This document shows, piece after piece, positions 1 through 8,225 of a stretch of DNA of 64,000 bases (the first letter of the stretch is position 1; the number at the start of each line of letters is the position of its first letter). Source of the DNA: Algoriphagus machipongonensis (lineage in GTDB: Bacteria > Bacteroidota > Bacteroidia > Cytophagales > Cyclobacteriaceae); assembly GCF_000166275.1 (NCBI RefSeq), contig NZ_CM001023.1, positions 4,632,501 to 4,696,500 on the forward strand. The letters are read 5' to 3'. Position numbers and translations under genes: made by a program. The notes beneath the pieces are model-generated. The model searched no databases. It saw only the letters and a list, made by a program, of their open reading frames with translations, and was not told the origin of the DNA.

Positions 1-1
1 C

Positions 2-958
2 TATTTTGGAGGAGGAACACCTTCTTTGCTACAGCCGAAAATGATTGAGTCTATACTGGAACTTATTCAAAATGAATATTCCTGTGAATGGAAGGAATTA
101 ACCCTGGAAGCCAACCCAGATGATTTAAACCCTTCCAGTTTAGCCTCATGGAAATCTCTAGGAATAGACCGCCTAAGCCTAGGAATTCAGAGTTTCAACT
201 CCGATGTATTGAAATTTTATAACCGTGCTCATACTTCTGAAGAGTCGATTCAGGCAATTGATAAAGCCCGAAAAATGGGATTCGAGAAGTTTAGCCTGGA
301 TTTAATTTATGGCTTTCCTTATAAAGACCATTCTATTTGGGAGCAAGATTTAAGTAGAGCTATTCAAATTGACCCGGGTCACATTTCAAGCTACGCGCTA
401 ACGATCGAGCCGAAAACAGCATTGGGAAATTGGGAAAAGAAAGGGAAGTTTTCTCCTGCAGATGAAGATTTTATCGCAGATCAATTTGAAATGCTTCAGA
501 GTCGAATGGAAGATGCCAATTACATTCAGTATGAAATTTCGAATTTTGCCAAAGAAGACCAATACGCAATACATAACAGCAATTATTGGAAAAGCACTCC
601 TTATCTGGGAGTAGGACCCAGCGCGCATTCTTTTGATGGAAAAAGCCGTGGTGCCAACCCAAGAAGCAATACCTCTTATATAAAATCCCTAAAAGAAAAT
701 GAGATTCCAACTGTCCATGAGCGTTTAAGTAGGGAGGATAATCTAAATGAGTACATTCTTACTGGACTCCGGACCATCTGGGGTATAGATTTGGATAGAA
801 TTAAGAATCAGTACCAGTTTGACCTGCGCAATCAAAAATCTTCTGTTCTAAACCAAATGAATCAGGAAGGTTGGCTGATATGGAAAGACAATCATCTATC
901 TTTGAGTAAAAGTGGGAAGCTGCTGGCAGATAGTATTGCCGAGGCACTTTTCATCTGA
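2..958 (+). CDS. hemW: HemW-like radical SAM protein, C-terminal part (5' end outside window)
   Basis: The reading frame is already open at the left edge and begins YFGGGTPSLL, the motif that follows the radical-SAM cysteine cluster in the HemW/HemN family, so the CxxxCxxC site lies upstream of the window. The remaining 318 codons hold the rest of the SAM barrel (LEANPDD, RLSLGIQSF, SLDLIYGFP, SSYALTIEPKT) and the HemN_C-type end (YILTGLRT). The family member HemW is a heme chaperone; true oxygen-independent coproporphyrinogen oxidase (HemN) is less likely from these motifs. An internal TTG at 26 is not the start. It lies 11 bases before the DUF721 gene, so the two are probably co-transcribed. 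Confidence 0.9.
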   Translation, partial: YFGGGTPSLLQPKMIESILELIQNEYSCEWKELTLEANPDDLNPSSLASWKSLGIDRLSLGIQSFNSDVLKFYNRAHTSEESIQAIDKARKMGFEKFSLDLIYGFPYKDHSIWEQDLSRAIQIDPGHISSYALTIEPKTALGNWEKKGKFSPADEDFIADQFEMLQSRMEDANYIQYEISNFAKEDQYAIHNSNYWKSTPYLGVGPSAHSFDGKSRGANPRSNTSYIKSLKENEIPTVHERLSREDNLNEYILTGLRTIWGIDLDRIKNQYQFDLRNQKSSVLNQMNQEGWLIWKDNHLSLSKSGKLLADSIAEALFI

Positions 959-969
959 AAACCATTTTC

Positions 970-1281
970 ATGAATAAATTCAACCCCCATACCCGTAAAA
1001 AAGAATCCGCGCCATTGGAATCTGCTTTCAAGGATTTGTTAAAAGCCTATCGGTTAGAGGGTAAATTTCAAGAAAAAAGCCTGATCCAAGCTTGGCCTCA
1101 ACTTGTGGGAAAAACAATTGCTGATCGAACAACCTCAGTCTTTATCAAAGAGAAAAAGCTTTTTGTCAAATTGAACTCTGGCCCTGTGAAAAAAGAATTG
1201 TTGATGAACAAAGGAAAAGTGATGACTCTAATTGAAGATCAGTTTGGGAAAGGTGTGGTTGAAGACTTGGTTTGTTTCTAA
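970..1281 (+). CDS. DUF721 (DciA-like) domain protein
   Basis: This 103-residue basic protein matches the DUF721 family: a short basic N-terminus, then LIQAWPQLVGKTIADRT and FVKLNSGPVKKEL, the pattern shared with the DciA replicative-helicase loader. In Bacteroidota these short DUF721 proteins often sit near recF or as single genes; a role in DNA replication is inferred from DciA and not shown here. ATG start at 970, just after hemW. Confidence 0.75.
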   Translation: MNKFNPHTRKKESAPLESAFKDLLKAYRLEGKFQEKSLIQAWPQLVGKTIADRTTSVFIKEKKLFVKLNSGPVKKELLMNKGKVMTLIEDQFGKGVVEDLVCF

Positions 1282-1396
1282 CAGAAATCCACCAATCCCT
1301 AACAAAGTTTACTTTTTTTAACATTCGATCAAGGCACCTATTTTTTAGTTCTCTCAATATTTCTCACAGTTTGAGTATTATTGTGGAACAATATCC

Positions 1397-1906
1397 ATGA
1401 TCAAACTACCTAGCATCCATATAGGAAAACTCAGTATGCTCCTGGCCATCTTGGTCTGGCTATCGCTGCTATTTGTGGATTTGGTTCGCCTTTTTGGCAT
1501 TCTCAACGAATTAGAATCAGGGATTGCTCAAGAATTTACCTGGATCTTAGAGATACTTTTTTTCCTTACAGTCTATATTTTTTACAATTTCTCAATCAAC
1601 AAAAACAGCCAAAACGACTTCTTAAACCTTATTTGGCGGGCTGCCTCCACTGGAATAGTTGCGGTATTTGTTTCACTGATGATCAATATCTTCTATAACT
1701 TATTAGGAGATAGCAATTTGAGCAATGAGCCTTTTTTAAAGAACTTTTTCTATCATGTCAACTTTGCGTTAATCACCATATTTCTGATTTCAGGAGCATT
1801 GCTTTGGAAGCATTTGATACTTTATCAAAAAAGTAAACGCGTGGTTAAACAATGGCAGGTTTATGAAATCGCCATGCTAGCTGCCATGTTTTTATTTTTT
1901 CAATAA
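1397..1906 (+). CDS. Membrane N-terminal fragment of a frameshifted SpoIIE-type phosphatase
   Basis: The 169-residue product is almost wholly membrane-embedded, with hydrophobic segments near residues 10-35, 50-68, 85-105, 122-145 and 155-169, and stops at TAA in the middle of the last segment. The +1 frame immediately downstream is open from 1881 and continues the same kind of hydrophobic sequence (NFLFGFVLLTGIGILLS) into the GAF/PP2C protein at 1944-3458, which itself lacks an ATG. I therefore read this as the N-terminal half of one gene of about 680 codons, broken by an extra base in the T-rich run around 1889-1900. It may be a real lesion, a programmed shift or a sequence error. Confidence 0.75.
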   Translation: MIKLPSIHIGKLSMLLAILVWLSLLFVDLVRLFGILNELESGIAQEFTWILEILFFLTVYIFYNFSINKNSQNDFLNLIWRAASTGIVAVFVSLMINIFYNLLGDSNLSNEPFLKNFFYHVNFALITIFLISGALLWKHLILYQKSKRVVKQWQVYEIAMLAAMFLFFQ

Positions 1907-1943
1907 AAATATACTGGATTACAATTTCCTTTTCGGTTTCGTC

Positions 1944-3458
1944 TTGTTGACTGGCATAGGAATCCTTCTTTCTGCTAATCTAAAATGGATTCCCTATCTG
2001 ACATTTAGAGAAAAATGGAAATCTCTACTTTTCCTGTTTATCATTCTGATTTGCTGTTTTTACCTATTCTATCAGGTTATCCAATACAGTGACAGAAGGC
2101 ATTATGTTGTCAATTTGACCGACAACTTATTCTTGATGGCGCTTTTCAGCTTTATTTTCATCTATGCGCTATTTTGTTTTTTAGTCACTCTTTTCAATTT
2201 GCCAACCTCTTCAGTTTTTGAACAAAAACTTACGGAAGCCATCAATTTCCAACGATTGAGTCAATCGATTCAACCTGAGGAAAGTGAAGAGCAAGTGCTC
2301 GACATTTTAGTGGATTCCTGTATGAGTGCTTCTTATGCAGATGCTGCTTGGTTAGAGTTGGGAGATGAAGATGGACCTAATGGTATACTACAAGAAAGAT
2401 TCCTAGATAAAGGTCTTCGAAAAGAGTTGACAGAGTTAATCCAAATTCAAAAGGTGGCTCAGGATTGGGCAGTAGAAAAACGGCCTGATAATTTAAATCC
2501 TCTTCCACTGAGACTAAATCACAACAGATTTGAATCAGTTCTTTTGGTTCCTTTGGTGATCAACAAGTCTGCGATAGGGAGAATGGTTTTATGCAAGGAA
2601 GTACGGGATGGCTTCAACAAGGAGATGGTCAATATCATCAGCACCTTTGTCAGACAAGCTTGTATTGCGGTAGAAAACCATCGTCTTTTAAATCAAGCAA
2701 TACAAAACGAGCGATATCAAGAGGAATTGAAAATTGCTCAGAGGGTACAAAAATCCCTTCTCCCAACAAAACTGGACCACAATGACACCTTTGACATCTG
2801 CGCTTATTCCAATGCAGCTGATGAAGTAGGAGGTGATTATTACGATACATTTAAACTTGATGAAGAACGATACGTAATGATCATCGGCGATGTCTCTGGA
2901 AAGGGAACTTCAGCTGCATTTAACATGTCACAGATGAAGGGGATTTTCCAAAGTTTGATCCAACTTAACCTTGGTCCGGCTCAGTTTATGATCAAAGCCA
3001 ATGCTGCTCTTAGCAGATGTTTGGAACGAAACCATTTTATCACCGCATCCATATTTCTAATAAATACAAAAGAACATTCCATCTGCCATGCACGTGCAGG
3101 GCATGTACCAACCCTGATGTATCAGGCCAATGAAAAAAAATCTGATTATCTGGGTATAGATGGCCTTGGATTGGGCATATTGAGAAACATGCAGTATGAA
3201 AAACACGTTGAGGAAAAGACATTTCATTATTCTTCAGGAGATGTGTTGGTACTATTTACTGATGGTATCGTGGAAGCAAAAAATCAGAAATCACAGCAAT
3301 TCGGATTTGAAAGAATAAGAACCTTACTGGAAGTTTATCACGAGCTAAGTCCCAAAGAAATTCAGAACAAGGTTATTGACTCCCTTCATGCATATGTAGG
3401 AGGTGATGGGCTAATCGATGATGATTATTCTATCATGGTAGTCAAATTTTCAGATTAA
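1944..3458 (+). CDS. SpoIIE/PP2C-type protein serine phosphatase with GAF domain (C-terminal part of a frameshifted gene)
   Basis: The frame is open from 1881 but the first possible start is TTG at 1944, inside a membrane segment, which supports a frameshift from the fragment at 1397-1906. After two or three further membrane segments (to about residue 90) comes a GAF-like region (about 105-255), a coiled linker (NERYQEELKIAQRVQKSLLP) and a PP2C/SpoIIE domain with the metal-site motifs VGGDYYD, GDVSGKGTSAA, FTDGIVEA and DDDYSIMVV. The family dephosphorylates STAS-domain antagonists; the STAS gene starts 20 bases downstream and an RsbW-like kinase follows, so the three form a partner-switching unit. 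Confidence 0.85.
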   Translation: MLTGIGILLSANLKWIPYLTFREKWKSLLFLFIILICCFYLFYQVIQYSDRRHYVVNLTDNLFLMALFSFIFIYALFCFLVTLFNLPTSSVFEQKLTEAINFQRLSQSIQPEESEEQVLDILVDSCMSASYADAAWLELGDEDGPNGILQERFLDKGLRKELTELIQIQKVAQDWAVEKRPDNLNPLPLRLNHNRFESVLLVPLVINKSAIGRMVLCKEVRDGFNKEMVNIISTFVRQACIAVENHRLLNQAIQNERYQEELKIAQRVQKSLLPTKLDHNDTFDICAYSNAADEVGGDYYDTFKLDEERYVMIIGDVSGKGTSAAFNMSQMKGIFQSLIQLNLGPAQFMIKANAALSRCLERNHFITASIFLINTKEHSICHARAGHVPTLMYQANEKKSDYLGIDGLGLGILRNMQYEKHVEEKTFHYSSGDVLVLFTDGIVEAKNQKSQQFGFERIRTLLEVYHELSPKEIQNKVIDSLHAYVGGDGLIDDDYSIMVVKFSD

Positions 3459-3477
3459 AAAGAAACCAGCATAAACA

Positions 3478-3810
3478 ATGCTTAACATAGAGAAACAAAA
3501 AGAAGCCAATCACGACATTCTATTGCTAAAAGGAGAGATAGATGCGAGTAACTCCATGGTATTGGATGAGGCAATGCAGGAACTTCTTACCGGTGGATCC
3601 AAGTCTATTTTGGTGGATGGCAGTGAACTGGAATATATCTCCTCAGCAGGTCTGGGTGTGTTTATGTCTTATTTGGAGGATTTTCAGGAGGAAGAGGTAC
3701 AACTTAAAATCTATTCTCTAACTCCCCGTGTGATGGAAGTTTTCAAAATACTTGGACTCGACCAACTCATCACCATTTACAATAATAAAGAAGAAGCTTT
3801 AGAGGCTTAA
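3478..3810 (+). CDS. STAS-domain anti-sigma factor antagonist (SpoIIAA/RsbV-like)
   Basis: This 110-residue protein has the STAS fold signature, LKGEIDASNS near the start and LVDGSELEYISSAGLGVFM at about 46-64. Ser55/Ser56 fall where the SpoIIAA/RsbV phosphorylation site lies. It is expected to be phosphorylated by the RsbW-like kinase four bases downstream and dephosphorylated by the SpoIIE-type phosphatase upstream. The regulated target is unknown, since no sigma factor is encoded nearby. Confidence 0.88.
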   Translation: MLNIEKQKEANHDILLLKGEIDASNSMVLDEAMQELLTGGSKSILVDGSELEYISSAGLGVFMSYLEDFQEEEVQLKIYSLTPRVMEVFKILGLDQLITIYNNKEEALEA

Positions 3811-3813
3811 TGA

Positions 3814-4227
3814 ATGAAGCATCAGTTACAAATATATTGTAAAACCACTGCGTTGGCAGACCTGAGAAGCTTCTTGCAACAAAGACTGCAGGAGCTAAAA
3901 ATGTCTGACAAAGACCAACACCAATTAACATTGGCTGTGGAAGAGGTATGTGCAAACCTCATCATACATTCTCACAATTGTAATGGAAGTGATATTATTC
4001 GACTAGAAATTAAGGATTCTCCAGAAAAAATAATTTTTGAAATTACCGATAATGGCAAAGCCTTCAATCTTTTGGATTATGAAGTCCCAGACTTGAAAAA
4101 AGTCGTAAGTCAAAAAAGAAAAGGTGGTTTGGGCATCATTTTGGTAAAGACTATCATGGATGAGATAGAATTCGAGTCCAACAAGGGGACCAATACATGC
4201 CGATTGATCAAGTGGTTTCGATCCTAA
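3814..4227 (+). CDS. RsbW-like serine kinase / anti-sigma regulatory factor (HATPase_c)
   Basis: The 137-residue product is a single GHKL ATPase domain. The N box is LAVEEVCANLIIH (about 43-55), the G1 box ITDNGKAFN and the G2 box GGLGIIL. Such stand-alone domains phosphorylate the STAS partner and bind a target when the STAS protein is phosphorylated. It closes the three-gene partner-switching unit; about 50 bases further on a TAAATTTG element starts the next transcript. Confidence 0.85.
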   Translation: MKHQLQIYCKTTALADLRSFLQQRLQELKMSDKDQHQLTLAVEEVCANLIIHSHNCNGSDIIRLEIKDSPEKIIFEITDNGKAFNLLDYEVPDLKKVVSQKRKGGLGIILVKTIMDEIEFESNKGTNTCRLIKWFRS

Positions 4228-4274
4228 TTCTTGTTAAATCACTGATACTGCATTCATTTCCCTTTATTATCTGA

Positions 4275-4282
4275 TAAATTTG
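4275..4282 (+). promoter_or_regulatory. Bacteroidota -7 element (TAAATTTG) upstream of the PPIase genes
   Basis: TAAATTTG fits the TAnnTTTG -7 consensus of Bacteroidota and lies 32 bases before the ATG at 4315. No clear -33 TTTG is seen at the usual distance, so this is a motif match only. Confidence 0.5.
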
Positions 4283-4314
4283 TAAAATTGCACTGAATTT
4301 AAGGCAAACAGTAC

Positions 4315-6315
4315 ATGAACTACCGAACCATTTCGGCCCTTGTTTTATCACTATCCCTAGTTTTAGCGACTTTCTACCCTTTATTGGCTGAGATACAAGC
4401 CCAAGGGCAGGATGAGTCACTGATGACTATTGGAGGTAAACCCGTAGAAAAAGACGAGTTGATCTACCTGATCTCTAAAGGAAAAGATTCAGATCCTTCA
4501 TCTACAGGTATGTCCAGAGATGAGTTTGAGGAAAACCTCAATCAATTCATCAACTATAAGCTAAAAGTAAGAGAAGCCGTTGAGCTTGGAATGGATGAGT
4601 CTCAGGAATTTTTAATGGAATTCGAGTCCTATAAAGAAAACCTGAAAGCTCCCTACCTTATCAAAAATTCCTTGGAAGAAGGTGAACTTCGAAAAGCCTA
4701 TTCCAGGATGCAAGAAGTAGTACGTGCCAGCCATATTCTATTTCAATTCCCGCCTAATGCAAGTCAGGAAGATAGTCTAAGTGTGTTGAGGATGGCTCTG
4801 AAAGTAAAGGATCAAATCGAGAACGGTGGAGATATCAATGAATTGGCTTTAGAATATTCCGAGGATCCTTCTGCAAAACAGAACAAGGGGGATTTGGGTT
4901 ATTTTACAGCTCTTCAAATGGTTCAACCTTTCGAAGATGCGGCTTTTTCATTACAAGCAGGGCAAGTTTCGGATCCTGTCATGACTAATTTTGGATATCA
5001 CATTATTAAGGTACTCGACAAGCGACCTAATCCTGGTCAAGTAAGAGTTTCACACATCCTAGTGAGAATTGATGCTGATGATCCAAATGCAGAAGATCTA
5101 GCTCGAAGAAAAGTTGCAGACATCTATACTGAAATTCAGAAAGAAAATACAGTCTGGGAGAATATTGTAAAAAACTATTCAGAGGACCCTGCTTCCAGCC
5201 AAAATGGAGGAATGCTGCCTTGGTTTAGTGTGGGATCGATGATTCCCGAATTTGAGATGGCTGCATTTTCACTGACTGAAATCGGAGAAGTTTCACCTCC
5301 GGTAAAAACGAAATACGGATACCATATACTTAGGCTGGAGGACAAAAAGCCAATTGATTCCTTTGAAGATTTAGAGGAAAGTATCCGATCCAGAATTATG
5401 CGCGATTCCAGGTCTACCATGATCCAATCACAAGTAATGGCAATTCAGAAATCCAGGTATTCATTCGATGAAAATGAGACTTCGATAGGAAACTTGGAGT
5501 CGGAGCTCAAGACATTTACTCAAATTCAACTTCCTGGTGCCGTTGCAGCGAAAGGTTTAGACAATAATGAGCTTTTCACCTTGCAAGGAACCACCTATAC
5601 GATGAGTGATCTGGTCAATTTCATTGAATCTGAAGAATTGAAAATCCCAGTGAAAACAAGTGCATTTGATGCATGGTATGATCGATTTACTGCCGCAAAA
5701 TTAAATGAAACCGAGGAGCAAGATATCCTTCAAAACAATAAGGAATATCAAATGCTGCTGAAGGAATATCACGATGGCATTTTAATGTTTTCCTTGATGA
5801 ATCAGGAGGTTTGGCAAAAAGGTCTTCAAGATTCCTTAGGACAAAGATCATTCTATCAAGAAAACATTCAGGATTACCAGTGGGATGAGCGCGTGGATGC
5901 TTTTATCGTGAAAGTTTTGGATATGAATCAGCTGAACGAGGCAAGAGCAAAGTTGAGGGGAAGTACTTTATCGACAGAGCTTATTTCCAGCTTTGAGTCC
6001 GAATTTAAATCCAATAATCCGCTTGCTTATCAAACAGAAAGTGGATTGTTAGAATTCAACAATCACCCAGTTCTTTCAGAGGCAAATTTGAATGAAAGCT
6101 ATCAAGAAATTGAAGTAAATGGACACTTACATTTAATTGTATTAGGTGATAAATTGCCCGCTGGTCCAAAGGATTTTAGTGAAACAAGAGGCTTAGTCAT
6201 TCGTGATTATCAAGAATTCTTGGAAAAATCGTTGACCGATAGGCTGAAAGAAAAATACCCAGTACAGATAAATAATAAGTCTAAGGAAGAAGCTTTTGTT
6301 TCCTTAAACCAATAA
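4315..6315 (+). CDS. Periplasmic parvulin-type peptidyl-prolyl isomerase with two rotamase domains
   Basis: The 666-residue protein starts with a signal sequence (about 1-30) and a helical region that includes INYKLKVREA, as in SurA/PrsA chaperones. Two parvulin domains follow: one from VVRASHILFQFP to GYHIIKVLDKR (about 138-242) and one from QVRVSHILVRI to YGYHILRLEDKK (about 243-350). The C-terminal 300 residues show no motif I recognise and may be a substrate-binding arm. It is followed closely by the SurA-like gene, so both probably serve outer-membrane protein folding in the periplasm. Confidence 0.85.
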   Translation: MNYRTISALVLSLSLVLATFYPLLAEIQAQGQDESLMTIGGKPVEKDELIYLISKGKDSDPSSTGMSRDEFEENLNQFINYKLKVREAVELGMDESQEFLMEFESYKENLKAPYLIKNSLEEGELRKAYSRMQEVVRASHILFQFPPNASQEDSLSVLRMALKVKDQIENGGDINELALEYSEDPSAKQNKGDLGYFTALQMVQPFEDAAFSLQAGQVSDPVMTNFGYHIIKVLDKRPNPGQVRVSHILVRIDADDPNAEDLARRKVADIYTEIQKENTVWENIVKNYSEDPASSQNGGMLPWFSVGSMIPEFEMAAFSLTEIGEVSPPVKTKYGYHILRLEDKKPIDSFEDLEESIRSRIMRDSRSTMIQSQVMAIQKSRYSFDENETSIGNLESELKTFTQIQLPGAVAAKGLDNNELFTLQGTTYTMSDLVNFIESEELKIPVKTSAFDAWYDRFTAAKLNETEEQDILQNNKEYQMLLKEYHDGILMFSLMNQEVWQKGLQDSLGQRSFYQENIQDYQWDERVDAFIVKVLDMNQLNEARAKLRGSTLSTELISSFESEFKSNNPLAYQTESGLLEFNNHPVLSEANLNESYQEIEVNGHLHLIVLGDKLPAGPKDFSETRGLVIRDYQEFLEKSLTDRLKEKYPVQINNKSKEEAFVSLNQ

Positions 6316-6366
6316 ATAACGTAAAAGACTATACTCAACCGAAATAACGGATTGAACCAAATACCA

Positions 6367-7743
6367 ATGAAAATACTAAACCGATTTACACTGACTTTAC
6401 TGTCATTTTGGATGATTTTACCACTGGCCGCCCAAGAAGCACCTGCAAACGGTTCAGGTCAGGTTTTGGATAAAATCGTCGCAAAAGTAGATAACAATAT
6501 CCTTTTAGAATCTGATATTCAAAGAGCTTACTTAGAAGCGTTAGCACAAAGACAAGAAGGAGTAACCCCTCCTACCAGATGTGAGGTTTTTGAGTCCTTG
6601 ATGGTAAATAAACTAATGGTGGCCAAAGCTGAAATTGATTCTGTCGTGGTAACCGATGCTGAGGTTATGCTTCAGACTGACCAGAGGTTCAACATGGTTT
6701 TACAGCAATTCGGAGGTAATGAAGAGACTCTTGCCGAGGTATATGGCAAAACTGCTGATCAGATTAAAACAGAAATAGAAGACGTCATTAAGGAGCAGCT
6801 CATCGTACAAAGGATGCGTGGTAAAATCACCGAAGGGTTGACGGTATCACCAGCTGAAGTTAGAGCCTTCTATAATGCGATTCCAAAAGATTCTTTACCT
6901 CTATTTACTTCAGAAGCTACTGTAGGTCAAATCGTAAAGAAACCAGAAGTTAGTCCAAAGATTAAAGAGGAGATTTTTGAGAAACTTAGACAGTTTAAGC
7001 AAGACATTTTAGATGGAAAATCAACTTTCTCTGAGCTTGCCACTGCTTATTCAGAAGATCCTGGATCAAGAACACAGGGCGGAGATTTAGGATTTTTCAG
7101 AAGTGGAGAATTAGCCCCAGAATATGAAGCTACTGCATTGGCATTAAAGCAAGGAGAAATTTCCGAGCCGGTGGAATCTGACTTTGGAATCCACTTGATC
7201 CAGCTCTTGGAGAAGAGAAATGGTTCTTTCAATACGCGTCATATCCTAATGATACCAAAACCATCAGAGGATGATTTGAAAAAAGCGGAGAGATACCTAG
7301 ATAGTCTTAAAACAGAAATCAATAACGGAACCATTGAGTTTGCTAAAGCTGCGAAGGAATTATCTGATGATAGAAACACTTCTGATAACGGCGGATTCTT
7401 TGTGGATCCTGCCACTAATTCCAATAGACTTTCACTTCGTACATTAGAAGATCCGGTGCTCTATTTCACTATTGATAGTATGAATGTTGGAGACATCACG
7501 AAACCAATTCAATTTGAAAATCCTAGAGAGGGAACCATGTTGCGTATTCTTTACTATAAAGCAAAATATCCAGCACATAGAGCCAATATGGAGGATGATT
7601 ATGAAAAACTGAAAGCAGCTACTTTGAGGAAGAAAGAAGACGAACTCTTAGGCAAATGGTTTGTCACTGCCAAGGAAGATGTGTTTATCGATATAGATCC
7701 CTCTTACGACCGTTGTAATGCATTAGAAGATCGAGGTAAATAA
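6367..7743 (+). CDS. surA: SurA-like periplasmic chaperone / peptidyl-prolyl isomerase
   Basis: I place the start at ATG 6367 because the signal peptide (MKILNRFTLTLLSFWMILPLAAQ) begins there; the upstream TTG at 6352 adds only five residues. The mature protein opens with DKIVAKVDNNILLESDIQ, typical of the SurA N-domain, and carries two parvulin domains: one with DPGSRTQGGDLGFF and FGIHLIQLLEKR, the second from TRHILMIPKP. By family, it escorts unfolded outer-membrane proteins to BamA, which is encoded at 30.8 kb. Transcription ends at a strong hairpin terminator 20 bases after the stop. Confidence 0.87.
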   Translation: MKILNRFTLTLLSFWMILPLAAQEAPANGSGQVLDKIVAKVDNNILLESDIQRAYLEALAQRQEGVTPPTRCEVFESLMVNKLMVAKAEIDSVVVTDAEVMLQTDQRFNMVLQQFGGNEETLAEVYGKTADQIKTEIEDVIKEQLIVQRMRGKITEGLTVSPAEVRAFYNAIPKDSLPLFTSEATVGQIVKKPEVSPKIKEEIFEKLRQFKQDILDGKSTFSELATAYSEDPGSRTQGGDLGFFRSGELAPEYEATALALKQGEISEPVESDFGIHLIQLLEKRNGSFNTRHILMIPKPSEDDLKKAERYLDSLKTEINNGTIEFAKAAKELSDDRNTSDNGGFFVDPATNSNRLSLRTLEDPVLYFTIDSMNVGDITKPIQFENPREGTMLRILYYKAKYPAHRANMEDDYEKLKAATLRKKEDELLGKWFVTAKEDVFIDIDPSYDRCNALEDRGK

Positions 7744-7760
7744 AGAAATAAAGTGAACAA

Positions 7761-7798
7761 AAAATACCGGTAGAAATAATTCTACCGGTATTTTTTTT
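7761..7798 (+). terminator. Rho-independent terminator after surA, bidirectional
   Basis: A perfect 15-base inverted repeat (7761-7775 with 7780-7794, core ATACCGGTAGAA, loop ATAA) is followed by a T run to 7798 and preceded by an A run. It can stop both surA on the plus strand and the small coiled-coil gene on the minus strand. Confidence 0.92.
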
Positions 7799-7821
7799 AT
7801 CAATTCTTAAATGGATTCTAT

Positions 7822-8139
7822 CTATTTTTTTCCAAAAAGTGCTTTCAAGGCAAGTCCAAATTGTTTGAGTCCTTCTTTTAAAAAACCCTTGGATTCTTTG
7901 AGTTTGGGCTCGAATTCATCTTTCTTTTCCTTAAACTCTTTTTCAAGTAAATCCTTCCCCTTTTTTAATTCCTTTTCTAAAGTGGTTTTATTTTCTTTTA
8001 GCTCCTTGATCTTTTCCTCAATATCTTCCTTTACCTCGGCACCGGCATCGGCACCCTTCTTCACCAATTCTTCTATTTTTTCTCCAATTTCTTTGAGTAC
8101 TTTCTCAATATCTTTGGCAGTTGACTTTTGCTCTTCCAT
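7822..8139 (-). CDS. Small Lys/Glu-rich coiled-coil protein
   Basis: I use the ATG at 8139 (MEEQKSTAKDIEKV), giving 105 residues; an upstream in-frame ATG would add a non-helical 14-residue tail. Nearly the whole chain is a charged amphipathic helix, ending in a short hydrophobic segment FGLALKALFGKK. There is no signal peptide. Similar apolipoprotein-like or late-embryogenesis-like helical proteins are common but functionally undefined. The complementary strand is also open over this stretch (7811-8146), but it encodes a biased Ser/Phe string and is best seen as a shadow. Confidence 0.7.
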   Translation of the reverse strand: MEEQKSTAKDIEKVLKEIGEKIEELVKKGADAGAEVKEDIEEKIKELKENKTTLEKELKKGKDLLEKEFKEKKDEFEPKLKESKGFLKEGLKQFGLALKALFGKK

Positions 8140-8225
8140 AGTTTGATCGTTTAATGGATTGAATGTTATCAAGTTAATCATTTTTATGAAAGAGAAAGGG
8201 TTCCAAAAAAAATACCCAGAAAATA

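Noticed and set aside
7811..8146. A 111-codon plus-strand open frame over the coiled-coil gene
   Set aside because: The product is Ser/Phe-rich, an expected mirror of Lys/Glu codons; the minus-strand protein is the credible one.
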